Position numbers and translations under genes: made by a program. From NCBI RefSeq assembly GCF_050947875.1, contig NW_027460291.1:27738662-27802661 (forward strand): a DNA stretch of 64,000 nucleotides, read 5' to 3'. Numbering within the stretch: the first letter of the stretch is position 1; every line of letters begins with the position of its first letter. The stretch comes from Dermacentor variabilis (Eukaryota > Arthropoda > Arachnida > Ixodida > Ixodidae). A model generated the notes under the pieces. That model did not search any database and had not been told where the DNA came from. It saw only the letters and a list, made by a program, of their open reading frames with translations. Positions 29,173 to 41,063 of this stretch are shown piece after piece.

Positions 29173-29934
29173 AATGAATAACAGTGCTTGAAGACCAGTC
29201 GATGGCTAATAGTGAACATTCTACGAAGTGACATATACGAAAGGTGAGATCAATTGAGAAGACCGACGAGGAGTGCAGCTATAAAAAGAAGGCTCAAGAG
29301 AAAGCACTAAGCTCGGAGAAAAAACAAGGCAACTCGTTTCGAAATGTTTAAACACGGACAAAATGACTGTTGTACGGACATTGCATTCCGTGTAGAGGCG
29401 AGTGTCTACCGAAAGATGCAGAAGCGTAAAAGGGTATAATCAATCAATTATTCAGTCAATGAATGAATGAATCAGTCAATCAATCAAGCATTTCATTAAT
29501 CTGCCCCATGAACAACATTGAGGTCTGAGTGCTGGGGCACAGTGAAGCAGAAACAAAATGGTAGAAATGTAAGACAACTACAAGTAAAGTTTATAGATAA
29601 CAAATTAGACGAAAAACAAGAACAAGAAACAACCGCATAAACAGCTACATATTAAACAACAATGCAGCAATAACGCACGATTACGGAAGTACACATTCGG
29701 AAGGAGAGCGAAACTATGCGAACGCAAGAGAACACTACGGCTAGAAGGAAGGCTCAAGAGAAAGTGCGAACCCTGCAGGGACGTCTGCATCTGCAGGCCT
29801 CCCTGCGTACGTACTCACGTACCGTACCACATACCCGAACCACATACCCGAGCACACAAGGGCTGTACGCTCTCGCGTGTAGCCGTGCGCTGTTTAGCCG
29901 TGTCTGGGAAAAGCGGGACCCTGGGGGTTGAGCC
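29173..29934. other. Intergenic DNA with tetranucleotide repeats
   Basis: AATC/AATG-type short repeats at 29442-29490. A roughly 150-bp segment around 29283-29430 is distantly repeated at 35556-35700 on the far side of LINE B ('CAAGAGAAAG...AAGCTCGGAG...GCATTCCGTG'). No gene. Confidence 0.4.
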
Positions 29935-30209
29935 GATGCCGGGTGTTTGGACATTTAAGGCTCCCAGCGGAGGCAACAAACCTCTTTGGCCTCTGCTTCA
30001 CATTGACGGCACCTCCAGACTGACCCACCCGGAGGAAATAGCCAGTTACCTTTTCCTGTCCCCCTCTTCAAACTTTTTCTTTCTCTCTCGTTGTTTCTTC
30101 TTTCCTATCTTCTTATCACTTCTACTTCTCACTTCCGTATTCTGCGCGGCAAGGTTTAACCTGGTGTAATTATCCAACCTCGGCTATTGCACATTAGGTT
30201 ATAGCGGCG

Positions 30210-30977
30210 ATGCATGGCTGGCGTCTCCAGGTATTCTCCCGACCTTGTAGCATACCCTTGTTGGGCTCGGTGGCGGGTGGCCACCATCGCTGCCAAATTT
30301 TCCAACTTTGTATGGCAAAAGCTTTTCCCCCACTGCCTGATCGCTCCCTGAAGAGGGAGCGCGCTGATGAACCATACAACTTTTTTCTTCAACCGATAGT
30401 GTCCTTTCCCGAATACCACGTTGTTCACAGTCAGCACGAAACTAAGATAGTGTGAATGATCTCACCAGTTGTTGTAGCCAAATCTCTCACTGAAGCAATG
30501 GGCTCAGGTTATAAAGTAACAAAGATGGGAAGCGGCGATCTTCTTCTAGAAGTTCGCGACAAGCCACAATACGACAAGCTCTCGAAACTTGTAGCGTTTG
30601 GGGACATTCCCGTTTCGGCAGACCCACAAAGGACGATGAATACAGTGCGCGATGTCATCTCAGAAGATGGCCTCGAACTTAGTGAAAGTGAACTACTAGA
30701 AGAATGGCAAGGGGAACGGAACGTTGTGAAGGTGCAAAGGATTAAAATAACACGAGATGATAAAGAAATACCAACTAGGCATATAATCATTACTTTTGGA
30801 ACCAGCATTCTTCCTGAATCAATTGAGACCGGTTACTGTAAGCTTCGTGTCAGACCATACATTCCTAATCCGCGTCGATGCTTCAAGTGTCAGCGTTTTG
30901 GGCATGGGTCAAAAATCTGCAGAGGGCGTGCTACTTGCGCTGAGTGTAGCTCCATTGAACACTCTTCTGATGTTTGA
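30210..30977 (+). pseudogene. LINE B ORF1, zinc-knuckle RNA-binding protein
   Basis: Two frames in the same phase (30210-30455 and 30456-30977) are split by a single TGA at 30453. The second part has an RRM-like fold region ('KVTKMGSGDLLLEVRDKPQY', 'HIIITFG'), then 'RPYIPNPRRCFKCQRFGHGS' and 'KICRG' (a CX2CX4HX4C zinc knuckle at about residue 140), then a second Cys pair 'CAEC'. The frame stops soon after. The layout matches the ORF1 of I-group LINEs. The single nonsense codon is the main visible defect. Confidence 0.7.
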
Positions 30978-31556
30978 AGTTCAACGACCCACTGAGCTCA
31001 CTCTGAACGAGACCACCCTACTTAATCGCGATGCTGCCCAACGTGGAAAAAAGAAAAACAAATAATAGAACTCAAGGTAAAACTAAATCTGTCTTTCCCC
31101 GAGGTACATAAGCGTTTCTAATCCAACAATCAGTCCAGTCCTTCCTACACCGATGTGGCGCGCCAGGCGGCTACACCACATCATTCGGTGGCCGCCCATG
31201 TCACACTGAGAATGATGGTGGTCACGCCATCAGCCCCCCTGACTGGTGCAGCCAGCGCTGTTCCGTCCCCCGCAAAGGAGGGCCAGCAGACCCTTCGGGC
31301 CTGTTGAACCCTGGGCCACTGTCCGTGCAGATCGGCAAAAAACTCCCGCAAAAGTTCCTGCTGCGCGGGCAGTATCCCCCGCCTCAGAGGCGGTGATGGA
31401 TGCGAGCACAACTCCGGTGTCTCAGACGCCCGAGGAACGGTGCAGCACCCTCGAGCGCACCACGAAGACAGAAAAATCTCGTTCCACGGGGCCTGGAAAG
31501 GTCTCGTGAGCTAATCTAATCTAATATCTTAGACACACAGTAAGAAACAAATAATA

Positions 31557-32500
31557 TGGATACACCATTATTACAGTGGAACGTCAGGGGCTTAATCCAC
31601 AACGAAGACGATATTAGACAACGCTTACATAAGTACAGTCTAAAGGTGCTGTATGTCCAAGAAACACATACTAATCCTTCACGAACGAACTTTTTCCGGC
31701 AGTATGCCCTTTACTGAAAAGACCGCAACGAGGCCCTTGCCTCGTCTGGCGGTACAGCAATAGTAGTAGATAAGGGTGTTGCTTGCCGGCAATTACAGCT
31801 TAAAGCACCCCTAGAGGCAGTTGCGGTCCGTGCGGTGCTGTTTAATAAGCTTGTAACAATTCCTTTCCTGTACATCCCCCCGAACTACCACCTTTCAAAA
31901 ACAGAATTTCCCAGCTTTATCTAAGAACTGCCTGAACCCTATATTGTCGTGGAAGATTTCAATGCACACAAGACCCTTTCGGGAGGTTGTCGTTGCGATG
32001 CAAGGGGACGCTCAGTAGAAAGCTTCCTCTCAACTACAGGTGCATGCTTACTCAATAATAAATAACCTACCTTCTGTAGCGTGGCAAACAAAACATTCTC
32101 ACCGATCGAGTTAAGCATTGCATCTGGTACACTCGTACCGTATCTACAGCGGAACGTTATTAAGAATCCATATGGGTGCGACCATTTTCCGACTTTCATA
32201 AATTTAACAAAACCTGATGAATGCCTTCCACGCGTCCCTCACTGGCAAGACGAGTCAGCCGACTGGAAACGTTATAAAGAACTCGCGCATTACCTGGGAA
32301 GACATCTTTACACTTTCTATCGATGATGCAGTGGCATATCTGACATCATTTATTGTAGATGCGGCATCGCTATGTATCACCGAATCAAATGGATCACCCT
32401 CCAAACGACGTGTTCCCTGGTGGAATGCGGAGTGTAAGGAAGCTCGTAGAAATAAAAATAAGGCTTGAAATCACCTTCGCGGCTCTCCAACTGCCGAGAA
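31557..32500 (+). pseudogene. LINE B ORF2 endonuclease domain
   Basis: It begins 'MDTPLLQWNVRGLIHNEDD' (ATG at 31557), has 'VLYVQETHT' (catalytic Glu), then a stop near 31718, 'SGGTAIVVDKGVACRQLQL', 'FLYIPPNYHL', and 'VEDFNAHKTLSGG' (the GDFNAHN block, here EDFNAHK). Another stop is at about 31921. The end of the domain and linker run to 32468. It is clearly an APE-type LINE endonuclease that is no longer functional. Confidence 0.7.
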
Positions 32501-32859
32501 CTTTATCAGTTTCAAGAAAATAAAGTCACAAGGTAGAAGAACACGCCACCGTGCTAAACGGGAACGTTGGGGAAAATACACCAGTACCATCAATTCATAC
32601 ACAGACGAACGAAAAGCTTGGAACAAGGTAAACAAAATAAAAAGCCGCGAAACTAATCCTCTACATTTAGTAAACGCACAAGAAGACACTATTGAGGACA
32701 AAGCTGATTCGCTAGGGAAACCTTTTCAGTACGTTTATAGTTCATCCCATTACTCCGATACATTCCTAAGATACCAGCGACAGGTGGAGCGACAGCCTCT
32801 GGATCGAAAAGGAAATAAAGATTAACCTTACAACCGTCCGTTTAACATCGTAGAACTGC

Positions 32860-34160
32860 AGGCTGCGCTAAACTGCTGCAATAAATCTGCTCCTGGAAAG
32901 ATTCGAACAATCTACGAGATGATCGAATACTTGCACACTGAAACACACAAAACACTGCTATCACTTTTTAACGTCATACTCTCCACCAGTTATATTCCAT
33001 CTGCCTGAAAGCAAGCAGTCATCATTCCTATTCTCAAAGATGGCAAGGACCCGACTTCGGCCATCAGCTACAGGCCTATAGCTCTGACTAGCTGTCTATG
33101 CAAACTCTTTGAGAAAATGGTAAACAGACACCTAATCCATTATATTGAAAGCAACAAAATACTAGACCCCTTGCAGTGTTGTTTTAGGTAGGGTAGCAAC
33201 AGATCACCTTGACCGCATTGAGCCGAATATCCGAGATGCCTTCGTGCACAAGCAGTTTTTATTATTGGTATTTTTAGATATGGAGAAAGCATACGACACA
33301 ACTTGGCATTTTGGAATTCCTCGTGATCTGGCTGGTATGGGTGTCCGAGGCAACCTCTTGAACGGGATTCAATGATACCTCTCTAACCGTACGTTCCGTG
33401 TCAGGGTTGGTGATGTCTTATCTCCCCCAGTTACACAGGAAACTGGTGTGCCACAAGGTGGCGTGCTGAGCTGCACCCTATTCATTGTAAAAATGAATTC
33501 CCTATGTACGGTCATACCACGCACAATGTTTCCTTCTGTGTATGTGGATGGAGTATAAATAGAGTTTAAATAATGCAATTTTTCTATGTGTGAGCGACAT
33601 GTACAGCTTGGCCTAAACAAATTGTCCAAGTGGGCTGACGAGAATGGATTTAAGTTAAACTGCCAAAAAAGCACGTGCGTTCTATCGTCGAAAAAGAGTG
33701 GCATAATACCTGAAACTGCCATCTACCTTAATAGACAACGGCTATCTGTCAGCCATGAAGGCAAATTTTTAGGAATTACCTTAGACTCCAAACTGACATT
33801 TGTCCCTCACCTTAGGTATCTGAGAGCGAGGTGTCTGAAGGCAATGAATTTACTTAAACTCTTCTTCCGCGTATCTTGGGAAAGTGACAGGAGATGCCTT
33901 TTGAGCGTCTACAAAAGCCTTATACGGTCCCGCCTCGACTATGGAGCTATGGAATATAGCTCTGCTGCGCCTAGAGCGTTGAAGGTGCTAGATCCCATTC
34001 ACTACTTGGGTATACGCCTGGCTACAGGCGCTTTTAGGACAAGTCCCGTAGAAAGCCTCTATGTGGAGTCTAATGAATGGTCGTTACATTTCCAGAGCAC
34101 ATATTTAGGTTTTTTCTATGCTCTCAAGGTTAAATCACACGTAGAGCATCCATGTCACTA
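32860..34160 (+). pseudogene. LINE B reverse transcriptase remnant
   Basis: Blocks include 'QAALNCCNKSAPGK', 'ISYRPIALTSCLCKLFEKMV', 'LVFLDMEKAYDTT' (motif A, about 33270), 'ETGVPQGGVLSCTLFIVKMN' (motif B, about 33440) and 'FPSVYVDGV*' (motif C, about 33535). The normal YVDD has become YVDG and is followed by a stop. The open frame 33586-34161 is the RT thumb. It is disabled at its catalytic site. Confidence 0.7.
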
Positions 34161-34389
34161 ATCTGTTCGCGACTTGTCCACTGCCAGGCTATTCCGTGAC
34201 CACCCAACTATTAGGGTTCCGTTGAACCTTTCTTTGATAGCACTGGCTGCAGAAACAGATGTTTTAGTTCCACAGAATGTCCTAATGGCTCTCACTCACC
34301 TGCCCACACCGTAGAAATGGCAGACCATTTAATGTCACATCTCTTTCGTAGAAATACCAAAGCGTGCACCAGAAGCTCATATACAATCC

Positions 34390-35198
34390 CATTTTCATGA
34401 ACTTCAGGAGAAGTACTCCTGTACAGAATACTATAGATATTCTTCCAAGTCCTCCAATGGAGTTTCTTACGCAGCTCTCGGACCTTCATGTTCAATATTC
34501 GGGGCACTAAATCCACACACAAGTACCTTCACAGTGGAAGCGCACGCTATACTCTCGGCTGTCCAACACATGCCACTCACAAGTCTCGCCATGGTTATTG
34601 TGTTTAGAGATTCCATAAGTGTAGGCAGAGTCCTACTCAATCCAACAAAACATATGGACTCAGTTTTTAGTGAGCTGTAAAGTCTGTTGTGCTCCAATTC
34701 TCGGTACGTGGTCACAAAGGTATAAAAGGCAATGAAGCTGCTGAAGAAAGCGCTACGTCAGTAACTTTTAGCGACACAGATGCAACCATCCCTATCGCTT
34801 CTACAGACCTCAAGCCTTTTCTACGCCGTAAGCTAAGGAAACATTGGCAAGGACAGTGGAATACCCAGATATTGAATAAGCTTCACATGATAAAACCAAA
34901 ACTAGGAAACGGGATAACTGGGAAAACAGCACGATACAAGGAAGTACTTCTTTATCGATGAAGAATAGGCCACACTTACAGTACTCACTCTTACATTTTG
35001 ACTGGCAGCGACCCTCCGACTTGTAGTAAGTGTGCTGATAATCTCACAGTTCTCCATGTTCTTATCCAATGTCCTGCAATAGAATTACAGCGAAAAAATA
35101 TTTCCCTTCTGTTTATCGCGAAAACATACCCCTACACCCGACATTATTTCTTAGCAATGAACCGCTTTTCAATCTGCAATTCGACTTGGAGATTTTAG
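34390..35198 (+). pseudogene. LINE B RNase H and C-terminal Cys/His motif
   Basis: It has 'YYRYSSKSSNGVSYAAL' (first RNase H block, the catalytic Asp lost), 'TFTVEAHAILSAVQ' (Glu block), 'VIVFRDSISVGRVL' (second Asp), 'SVRGHKGIKGNEAAEESA' (His block), then 'PPTCSKCADNLTVLHVLIQCP' split at about 35010-35072 with the family's C-X2-C...H...C spacing. There is a stop after 'KEVLLYR' at 34959-34961. It matches LINE A at 2966-3998. Confidence 0.7.
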
Positions 35199-35339
35199 CT
35201 GAAATGGACACCCTGAAAATCATTTCACCAGGTATTTTTGAGACATGATTTACAGCCCTTGTATAGAAAGGCTCTTTTGAAGTTCTTGTGTCACTCTCAT
35301 GCTTTATAGCATCATGTTTTTAACGAAACCCTGCTTCCG

Positions 35340-36085
35340 CAGCCCACATCGCTAATTAATCAGAGTAAATATTTTCGTACCTATATGTTTTACGCAATTC
35401 ACAGAGAGTTTTTAGGCCCTTTTACAGCCATGTTACATCCACCATGAGAATTCATTGTCTATGCTATCCGCAATACATACTCACCATCACCATGCGTAAT
35501 GGCGCTCTTAGGTCATAACTGGCCCTTGCTCCATAAAACACTAAGTTTCATCATCAAGAGAAAGTGCGAAGCTCGGAGCAGAAAGAAGTCATATTTTCAT
35601 ATGCATCAAGATGAAGAAGATGACAGTCATAGAGACTTTGCATGCTGTGGAGCGGCGTGTGTATGCTAACAGAGGCACGAACATGGAAAAGTCTATGCTA
35701 TCTGGTAGTCTTATGCGGAACCCGCAGTGAAAGGGAAGCTATTTCTCGCAACTTCTGCTAGGTACGCGATTGTAGGCGAATGGGTATGCTTTGCGTTCTA
35801 GACGGCTTCAATTTTACGTTACAATATGCCCGCGTAGTTGTTCCTTACAATATTAATTATCCAGTTTATTTGCATGCTTGATGAGTGGAATTGTTGCGCA
35901 TGTCATCAGGTAAACATATCGCGCTTAGAGAAACGCACGACAAAGCCAGAAACCGATCAATTACTCAGTAACTACCTGTAACAATTGTAATTAGGCCAGA
36001 AACATTAAATTTTATTCTCACACATGACGCCTAATATGGTCCCCATATCTAGTGAATTGGAACTTGCGGTCATGCACAGTTATTC
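35340..36085. other. No recognisable gene
   Basis: AT-rich DNA with the distant repeat mentioned at 29283 (35556-35700). No open frame of interest. Confidence 0.4.
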
Positions 36086-36087
36086 TA

Positions 36088-36354
36088 CACTCTAAAAAAA
36101 GTTTACACCCTCTGGGGCTTATCTTCTCTCCAAACAATAATCCTCATCTGCATTGCTTGCGTTTCCTCTCTTGAAAACTCGGCGCTCGCTACTTTCCGGT
36201 CGAGAATGCTGTGTCAACCTGATAACGCGCAAGGCGTTCGTAACTAGGAAGTGCAGGGCTCGCAGCATTAAAGAAAGAAAATTCGGGCAACACAGATGAC
36301 GATTATTGTTTGGGGACAAAATACAACCCAAAGGGTGTAAATTCTTTTAGATTG
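36088..36354. mobile_element. TA-flanked MITE, 267 bp
   Basis: The left end CACTCTAAAAAAAGTTTACA (continuing CCCTCTGGGG) matches the reverse complement of the right end, which runs from CAATCTAAAAGAATTTACAC to CCTTTGGG, over about 40 positions. TA lies directly outside both ends (36086-36087 and 36355-36356). This is the pattern of a non-autonomous Tc1/mariner-type element. There is no transposase inside. Confidence 0.7.
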
Positions 36355-36357
36355 TAA

Positions 36358-37145
36358 AATGCTGGGGGAAACAGCGAACAACGGCCTACTCACGCTTTCA
36401 AGCACCTGCTGAAGCAATGTTTACAAAGATTGCGCATTAACAACACCCATTTAACTTCGCACGCTCATTGACATGTTTCCTGTTTCCTACAAATATAAAC
36501 TCGGTGGTACTTAGAGTTCTCTCGGGACACAGGGTAACAGCTGATAACGGCCTTGTAACACCTCCGAGCACTTACTTAAAGGCTGTTCGTTGATTTAGTT
36601 CAAGCCTTAGACAGTGTGAAAAAATAAGGACATTTTTGCAAACGCTGTAATTAATTGAAGTTCTGGAAACCTTACCCACGCATCACGCATAATGTGCCCC
36701 TTATTCGCTCAGAATTTCAAATTTGTGGCACATTGAGTTCTTTCAGAATAATTGGGCAAACTTCCTGTATGGTTCGTAAAATATACTTGCGAAGCCTTCG
36801 CACACGTCCCCAATAACACATTCCAAACTTTCTGCAAATATAGACTTGCTATCAGCTTGGTTTTTTCGGGGCAGCGGGAAAACTTTGGGAGAGATTAACG
36901 CTTTTACACAGGCAAGAAACGAAGCATTAGTGATTATCAATAATCCCTTAATAACCCAACACGCTTGAAATTTTTTCTGTGCATCACTGCTAATGATTCC
37001 CACATTCTCTCTGAATATCACTTAGTTATAAACAGTGGTGTAAATTCTTATCTAAGGAGAACATTGTGCACATAATATCTCTACATGTAGTAATGAAGAG
37101 CAAAGAGTAACACTGAATCGGTTCAGAGTGGTATTCTTTTCAAAC
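36358..37145. other. No recognisable gene
   Basis: AT-rich DNA upstream of the CR1-group LINE. No domain seen. Confidence 0.4.
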
Positions 37146-37463
37146 TGGGCACACCGGCTGGCAGTCCAACAACATCGCGATGAATCCATTCCTGCTTTTC
37201 ACGCAGGTACTGCTACTTGGAACGACAGAGACGGCCAGTGCAACGAATGAAGCTGTGTGTCGAGTTGGCTCAGCTCACTCGAACGGAGACTGCGCACAAG
37301 AACTGCCGCATCAAGTCGACACCGACAGCTGGACACCGCCCCCTTCATCGTCGTCGTCTTCCCTCTACATAAGGAATAGCCCGGTCTGGGATTCCTTCAG
37401 TGGGCACACCGGCTGGCAGTCCAACAACATCGCGATGAATCCATTCCTGCTTTTCACGCAGGT
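37146..37463 (+). repeat. 255-bp direct repeat in the LINE 5' region
   Basis: A 63-bp block (37146-37208) is repeated identically at 37401-37463, 255 bases apart. It contains an ATG and encodes 'MNPFLLFTQV' both times. Because 255 is divisible by three the reading frame passes through both. The layout suggests tandem 5' monomers, of which one whole unit and a part remain. Confidence 0.75.
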
Positions 37464-38264
37464 TAGTAACAATTATGGTTCTGTTCGAACGAGTGATCGT
37501 TGTTTCGTCCAGCTGGTGTGCCCTCACAATGTGTGTACATTATTTTCGCACTTACGGAATGTTTTTGTTGCTCTTCTCATGCTCTGCGGAGACGTTGAGT
37601 GTAACCCTGGGCCCGCTACTACTGAGGAACTGCTTCGTCAGCTACTCGAAGGGCAGAAAACCATGCAAGAACGGTTGGGTGCAATAGAAGTTCAGTTAAA
37701 ACAGGTGGAAGAATCTATGTCAACTGTAAAAGAACTAGGCTCTAAGATTGCCGGTTTGGAAAGCACTGTCCAAAGTCTTGAAAGGAAACTGGTCGACCTT
37801 GAGGATAGAAGCAGCCGCAATAATCTTATCTTATTTGGTATTAGCGAAAAGGTGTCTGAAACTTCGCAACACTTTCTGAGACAGTGGTGAACCTATTTCA
37901 GGACAAGTTGGGCGTACAGGTCTCCTCGATAGAAAGAATCCATAGGCTAGGGCGCAAACAAGCAAACAAATCTCGGCCAATAATTCTTAAAATGTTCAAT
38001 CACAGCGAAAAACTGAATATACTTAAGAATTCTCATAAATTTAAGAGAAGCGAAATCTCTGTGTCTGAGGATTTTTCCGCTGCTACAAGAACAATTAGAA
38101 AAAACCTCTGGGCGAGTGCAGCTGAGCACAGAAAAGAAGGCAGGAAAGTGAAACTTGTATACGATAAGATTAAGATAGATGATGACATGTTTCAATGGGA
38201 CAGCACTTTGATGAAAAGGGCTCCAATTGTTCAAGAAAGCCGCAGTGTAAAACGAACAGAGTGA
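37435..38264 (+). CDS. LINE ORF1 with N-terminal 2A, coiled coil and RRM-like domain
   Basis: From the second repeat ATG (37435), residues 1-60 form a leader ending 'LLMLCGDVECNPGP', a 2A motif (consensus D-x-E-x-N-P-G-P) with Pro as residue 60. Residues 62-130 are a coiled coil ('LLRQLLEGQKTMQERLGAIE', 'LESTVQSLERKLVDLEDRSS'). Then 'RNNLILFGISE' starts an L1-ORF1-type RRM fold. A one-base frameshift near 37870 moves the frame; the rest (37884-38264) has 'IERIHRLGRKQANKSRPIIL' and a basic C-terminal domain. The open frame also extends upstream to 37180 through the first repeat copy, so the true start is uncertain. The product would bind the element's RNA. Confidence 0.75.
37558..37617 (+). 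promoter_or_regulatory. 2A ribosome-skipping motif
   Basis: DVECNPGP lies at 37591-37614, preceded by a Leu/Phe-rich helix ('NVFVALLMLCG'). The consensus DxExNPGP is fully met. In known 2A sequences the ribosome fails to link Gly and Pro, releasing the leader and going on with translation. Confidence 0.8.
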
Positions 38265-38269
38265 ATAAA

Positions 38270-41063
38270 TGATTGCCCTAAAAAGACGTTCCGGTGAATC
38301 AATGTCAATGCCCGAAGTCTAGCGAACAAATTAACTGACTTAGACAGCATTGTTTTAGCACATCACCCTCACGTTGTAGTAGTGACGGAAACGTGGTTAC
38401 ATCCAGATATTTATGACAGCGAAGTAACACCGTGTAGTTATAATATTTTCCGGAGTGACAGAAATGGTCGCGGTGGTGGCGTCGCAATAATATACAAAGA
38501 ATCTCTGCGAGTGTCAAGGTTACCAAACATTGACTGGCTAGAAAGTGTAATAGTTAAAGTATTCCTAGAGGAATTCCATTTAATAATTGGGGGATTTTAT
38601 CGGCCCCCGAGCTCCAATAATACATTCGTAGAAAAGCTTAATGAATTCTTATGCCAAAATGAAGTCCGTTCTGCTAACTTGTTGTTGATAGGGGATTTCA
38701 ACTTTCTGTCAATAAATTGGTTAACCGATACTCCAGAGGCTTTAACTAGTGCCTGTCAATCATTCCTCGATGTGGTGCTCTTGCATAATCTGACTCAGCT
38801 AGTCACTGAGCCCACCCGCGTACAAGATTGCTCACAGTCAACTCTGGACCTCTTCCTTGTTACCGCCAACCTGCTACGCCGTAAGCCGCATGTGGATGTC
38901 TTAGAAGGAATTTCAGACCACAAAATGCTAAATCTAACCTTGGAACTGCACACTACACCTAAGCTTCAGAAGAAAGAGATAGTTATTCCCTTGTTCTCAC
39001 GTGCAAGTGACGTCGATATTTTAGATGAACTATACAGTTCGTTTTCTTCTTTTTCTGGTTTGTATGAATCACAGAGTTGTTCTGTTGAGCACATGTGGGC
39101 CTTCTTCAAAAACTTAGTTCACCGATGCATAACTGATTTTGTGCCAAGAAAACGGAAAATAGTGCGCAGCAGCAATCCATGGATGACAAAGGACATTGCG
39201 CGTCTGGGGCGTAAACTGAAATAAGCAAGACGTCAGCATACAAAACGTCTTTCACAGACTACAGCCGATAAGATTTCCGCACTACGCCAGTCGTTACGGG
39301 ACTCTATCAGTAAGACTAAACACTATTTCCATACTGTGCGTATGAAAAACTTTCTTCTCTTATCTCCAAGTAAGTTCTGGCGATATCTCGCGCCGCGCAA
39401 GAAATCGGTTCTTGGCCTCGCTACAGATAGCGCGACTACGTACGACAAGTTAGAAATTGCACAAGCACTCAACCACTACTTCAGTTCGGTATTCACACAT
39501 GACGACGGTTTCGCACCACAGTCCTATTCCATGGTTGATTTACCTCCAATCACTGACATTTGTGTAACTGAGGAAGGCGTGTTAGCTCTTCTGCTCAACA
39601 TAGACACCAAGAAGTCGCCAGGTATCGATGAAATACCCAACACCTTTCTTGTCCGTTATGCTGAGTGGTGTGCAAGGTACTTGACCTTAGTTTTTAAGAA
39701 ATCGCTAAAACGCTCAGAGTTGCCATCAGATTGGAAATTCGCAAAAATTACTCCGATTCCTAAAGAACGAAACCCGTCAACACCTTCTTCCTACAGGCCG
39801 ATTTCTCTCCTGTGTACTTCCGTAAAGCTGCTAGAACACATCATCTGTAAACACATAACCAATTTTCTTGAGGAGAATCACGTTATCGATAACCGACAGC
39901 ATGGGTTTCGTCGCGGTCTTTCCACTATTACTCAACTGATTGCAACTGTCCAGGACCTGGCAGCAGCATTAAATAGGCAAAGTCAAGTCGATATCATTTT
40001 TCTTGATTTCGAGAAGGCGTTCGACCGCGTATCACATCATAAATTATTGTTAAAATTAAAACCCATATTAAAACACGACTGCCCTCTCTCGTGGATTGAA
40101 GCCTATCTTTCGCACAGGCGTCAAAGTGTAGTTGTCGATGGTGTCCTTTCTGATGCGGTCCCAGTGGATTCCGGTATTCCGCAGGGCTCTGTCCTAGGTC
40201 CCCTTTTCTTTCTAGTGTTCATTAACGACATTGCTGAAAACATACATGTTAAACTGCGACTGTTCGCTGATGATTGTATAATTTATCAAGAAATTTCTAG
40301 TCCTGACGATCAACTTCTTTTAAGCGATTCCCTATCTACAATTGAAAACTGCTGCTCGACGTGGCAAATGACTGTAAATTTCAAAAAGACCGTAGCAATG
40401 ACTGTCACACGTAAAAAGAATCCCTTAAGTTATACATATCGCATAGCCAACAAACCTTTTAGTCGTAAATACCTTTAAATACTTAGGAATTCACATAACT
40501 TCTGATCTTCGATGGAATGCACATATCTCGTATATCGAAAAAAAGCCCTAAAACAACTGCATTACTTGAGGAGAACACTAGCTCAATCTACTCAAGAAAT
40601 AAAGCTTTTAGCCTATAAAACCTATGTACGACCGCTATTAGAATATGCTGCGGCAGTATGGGATCCCTGCACCGAAAGTAACAAAGTGAAACTAGAAAAT
40701 GTCCAACGCAAGGCAGTCAGGTTTATATTTAATTGTTACAGCTGGAATATGAGCCCAACAGCCCTGCTGCACACCGCAGGACTCGAACAGTTGGACATCC
40801 GACGTCACCGCGAACGACTAAAATTATTTTACTTATATTATCATAATAAAATAGAACTAGAGGAAGGCATTCTAGTTGAGCCCCTTACCCACCACCCTAC
40901 GCGTTCCTATCATTCCAAAAAAGTCGGCGCAATCTTGTGCAAAACAAATGTTTTTAAATACTCTTTTTTTCCCCACACCATTGTTCAATGGAATGATCTG
41001 CCTGGAAACGTGGTCAGTTCCGAAACGGTGAACTTGTTTTTACAAGCCCTGAATGAACAATAG
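38270..41063 (+). CDS. LINE ORF2: endonuclease and reverse transcriptase, with lesions
   Basis: A likely ATG at 38270, five bases after ORF1, is followed by a frame change near 38295. The endonuclease shows 'INVNARSLANKL', 'VVVVTETWL' (Glu), 'NLLLIGDFNFL' (Asp/Asn) and 'GISDHKMLNL' (Asp-His). A TAA at 39222 interrupts an otherwise continuous frame. The RT has 'VDIIFLDFEKAFDRV' (motif A), 'SGIPQGSVLGPLFFLVF' (motif B) and 'LRLFADDCIIYQ' (motif C, FADD intact). Near 40465-40540 two opposite shifts cancel. The C-terminus (40512-41063) has 'RPLLEYAAAVWDP' and ends '...LFLQALNEQ'. Catalytic residues of both domains are present. Confidence 0.8.

Larger units (their letters stand above)
29935..35330 (+). 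mobile_element. LINE B: I-group LINE with ORF1 and ORF2, decayed
   Basis: A 5' region from about 29935, ORF1 with a zinc knuckle (30210-30977), ORF2 endonuclease (31557-32500), RT (32860-34160), RNase H (34390-34780) and a C-terminal Cys/His motif (about 35010-35075). It is the most complete member of this family in the window, and LINE A is its closest relative here. Stops occur in every domain. The 3' UTR appears to reach about 35330. Confidence 0.75.

Noticed and set aside
29442..29490. CRISPR-like spaced repeats
   Set aside because: They are simple AATC/AATG tetranucleotides without spacers, and the window is eukaryotic.
36119..36331. Minus-strand frame inside the TA-flanked MITE
   Set aside because: It has no transposase motifs; the element is too short to encode one.
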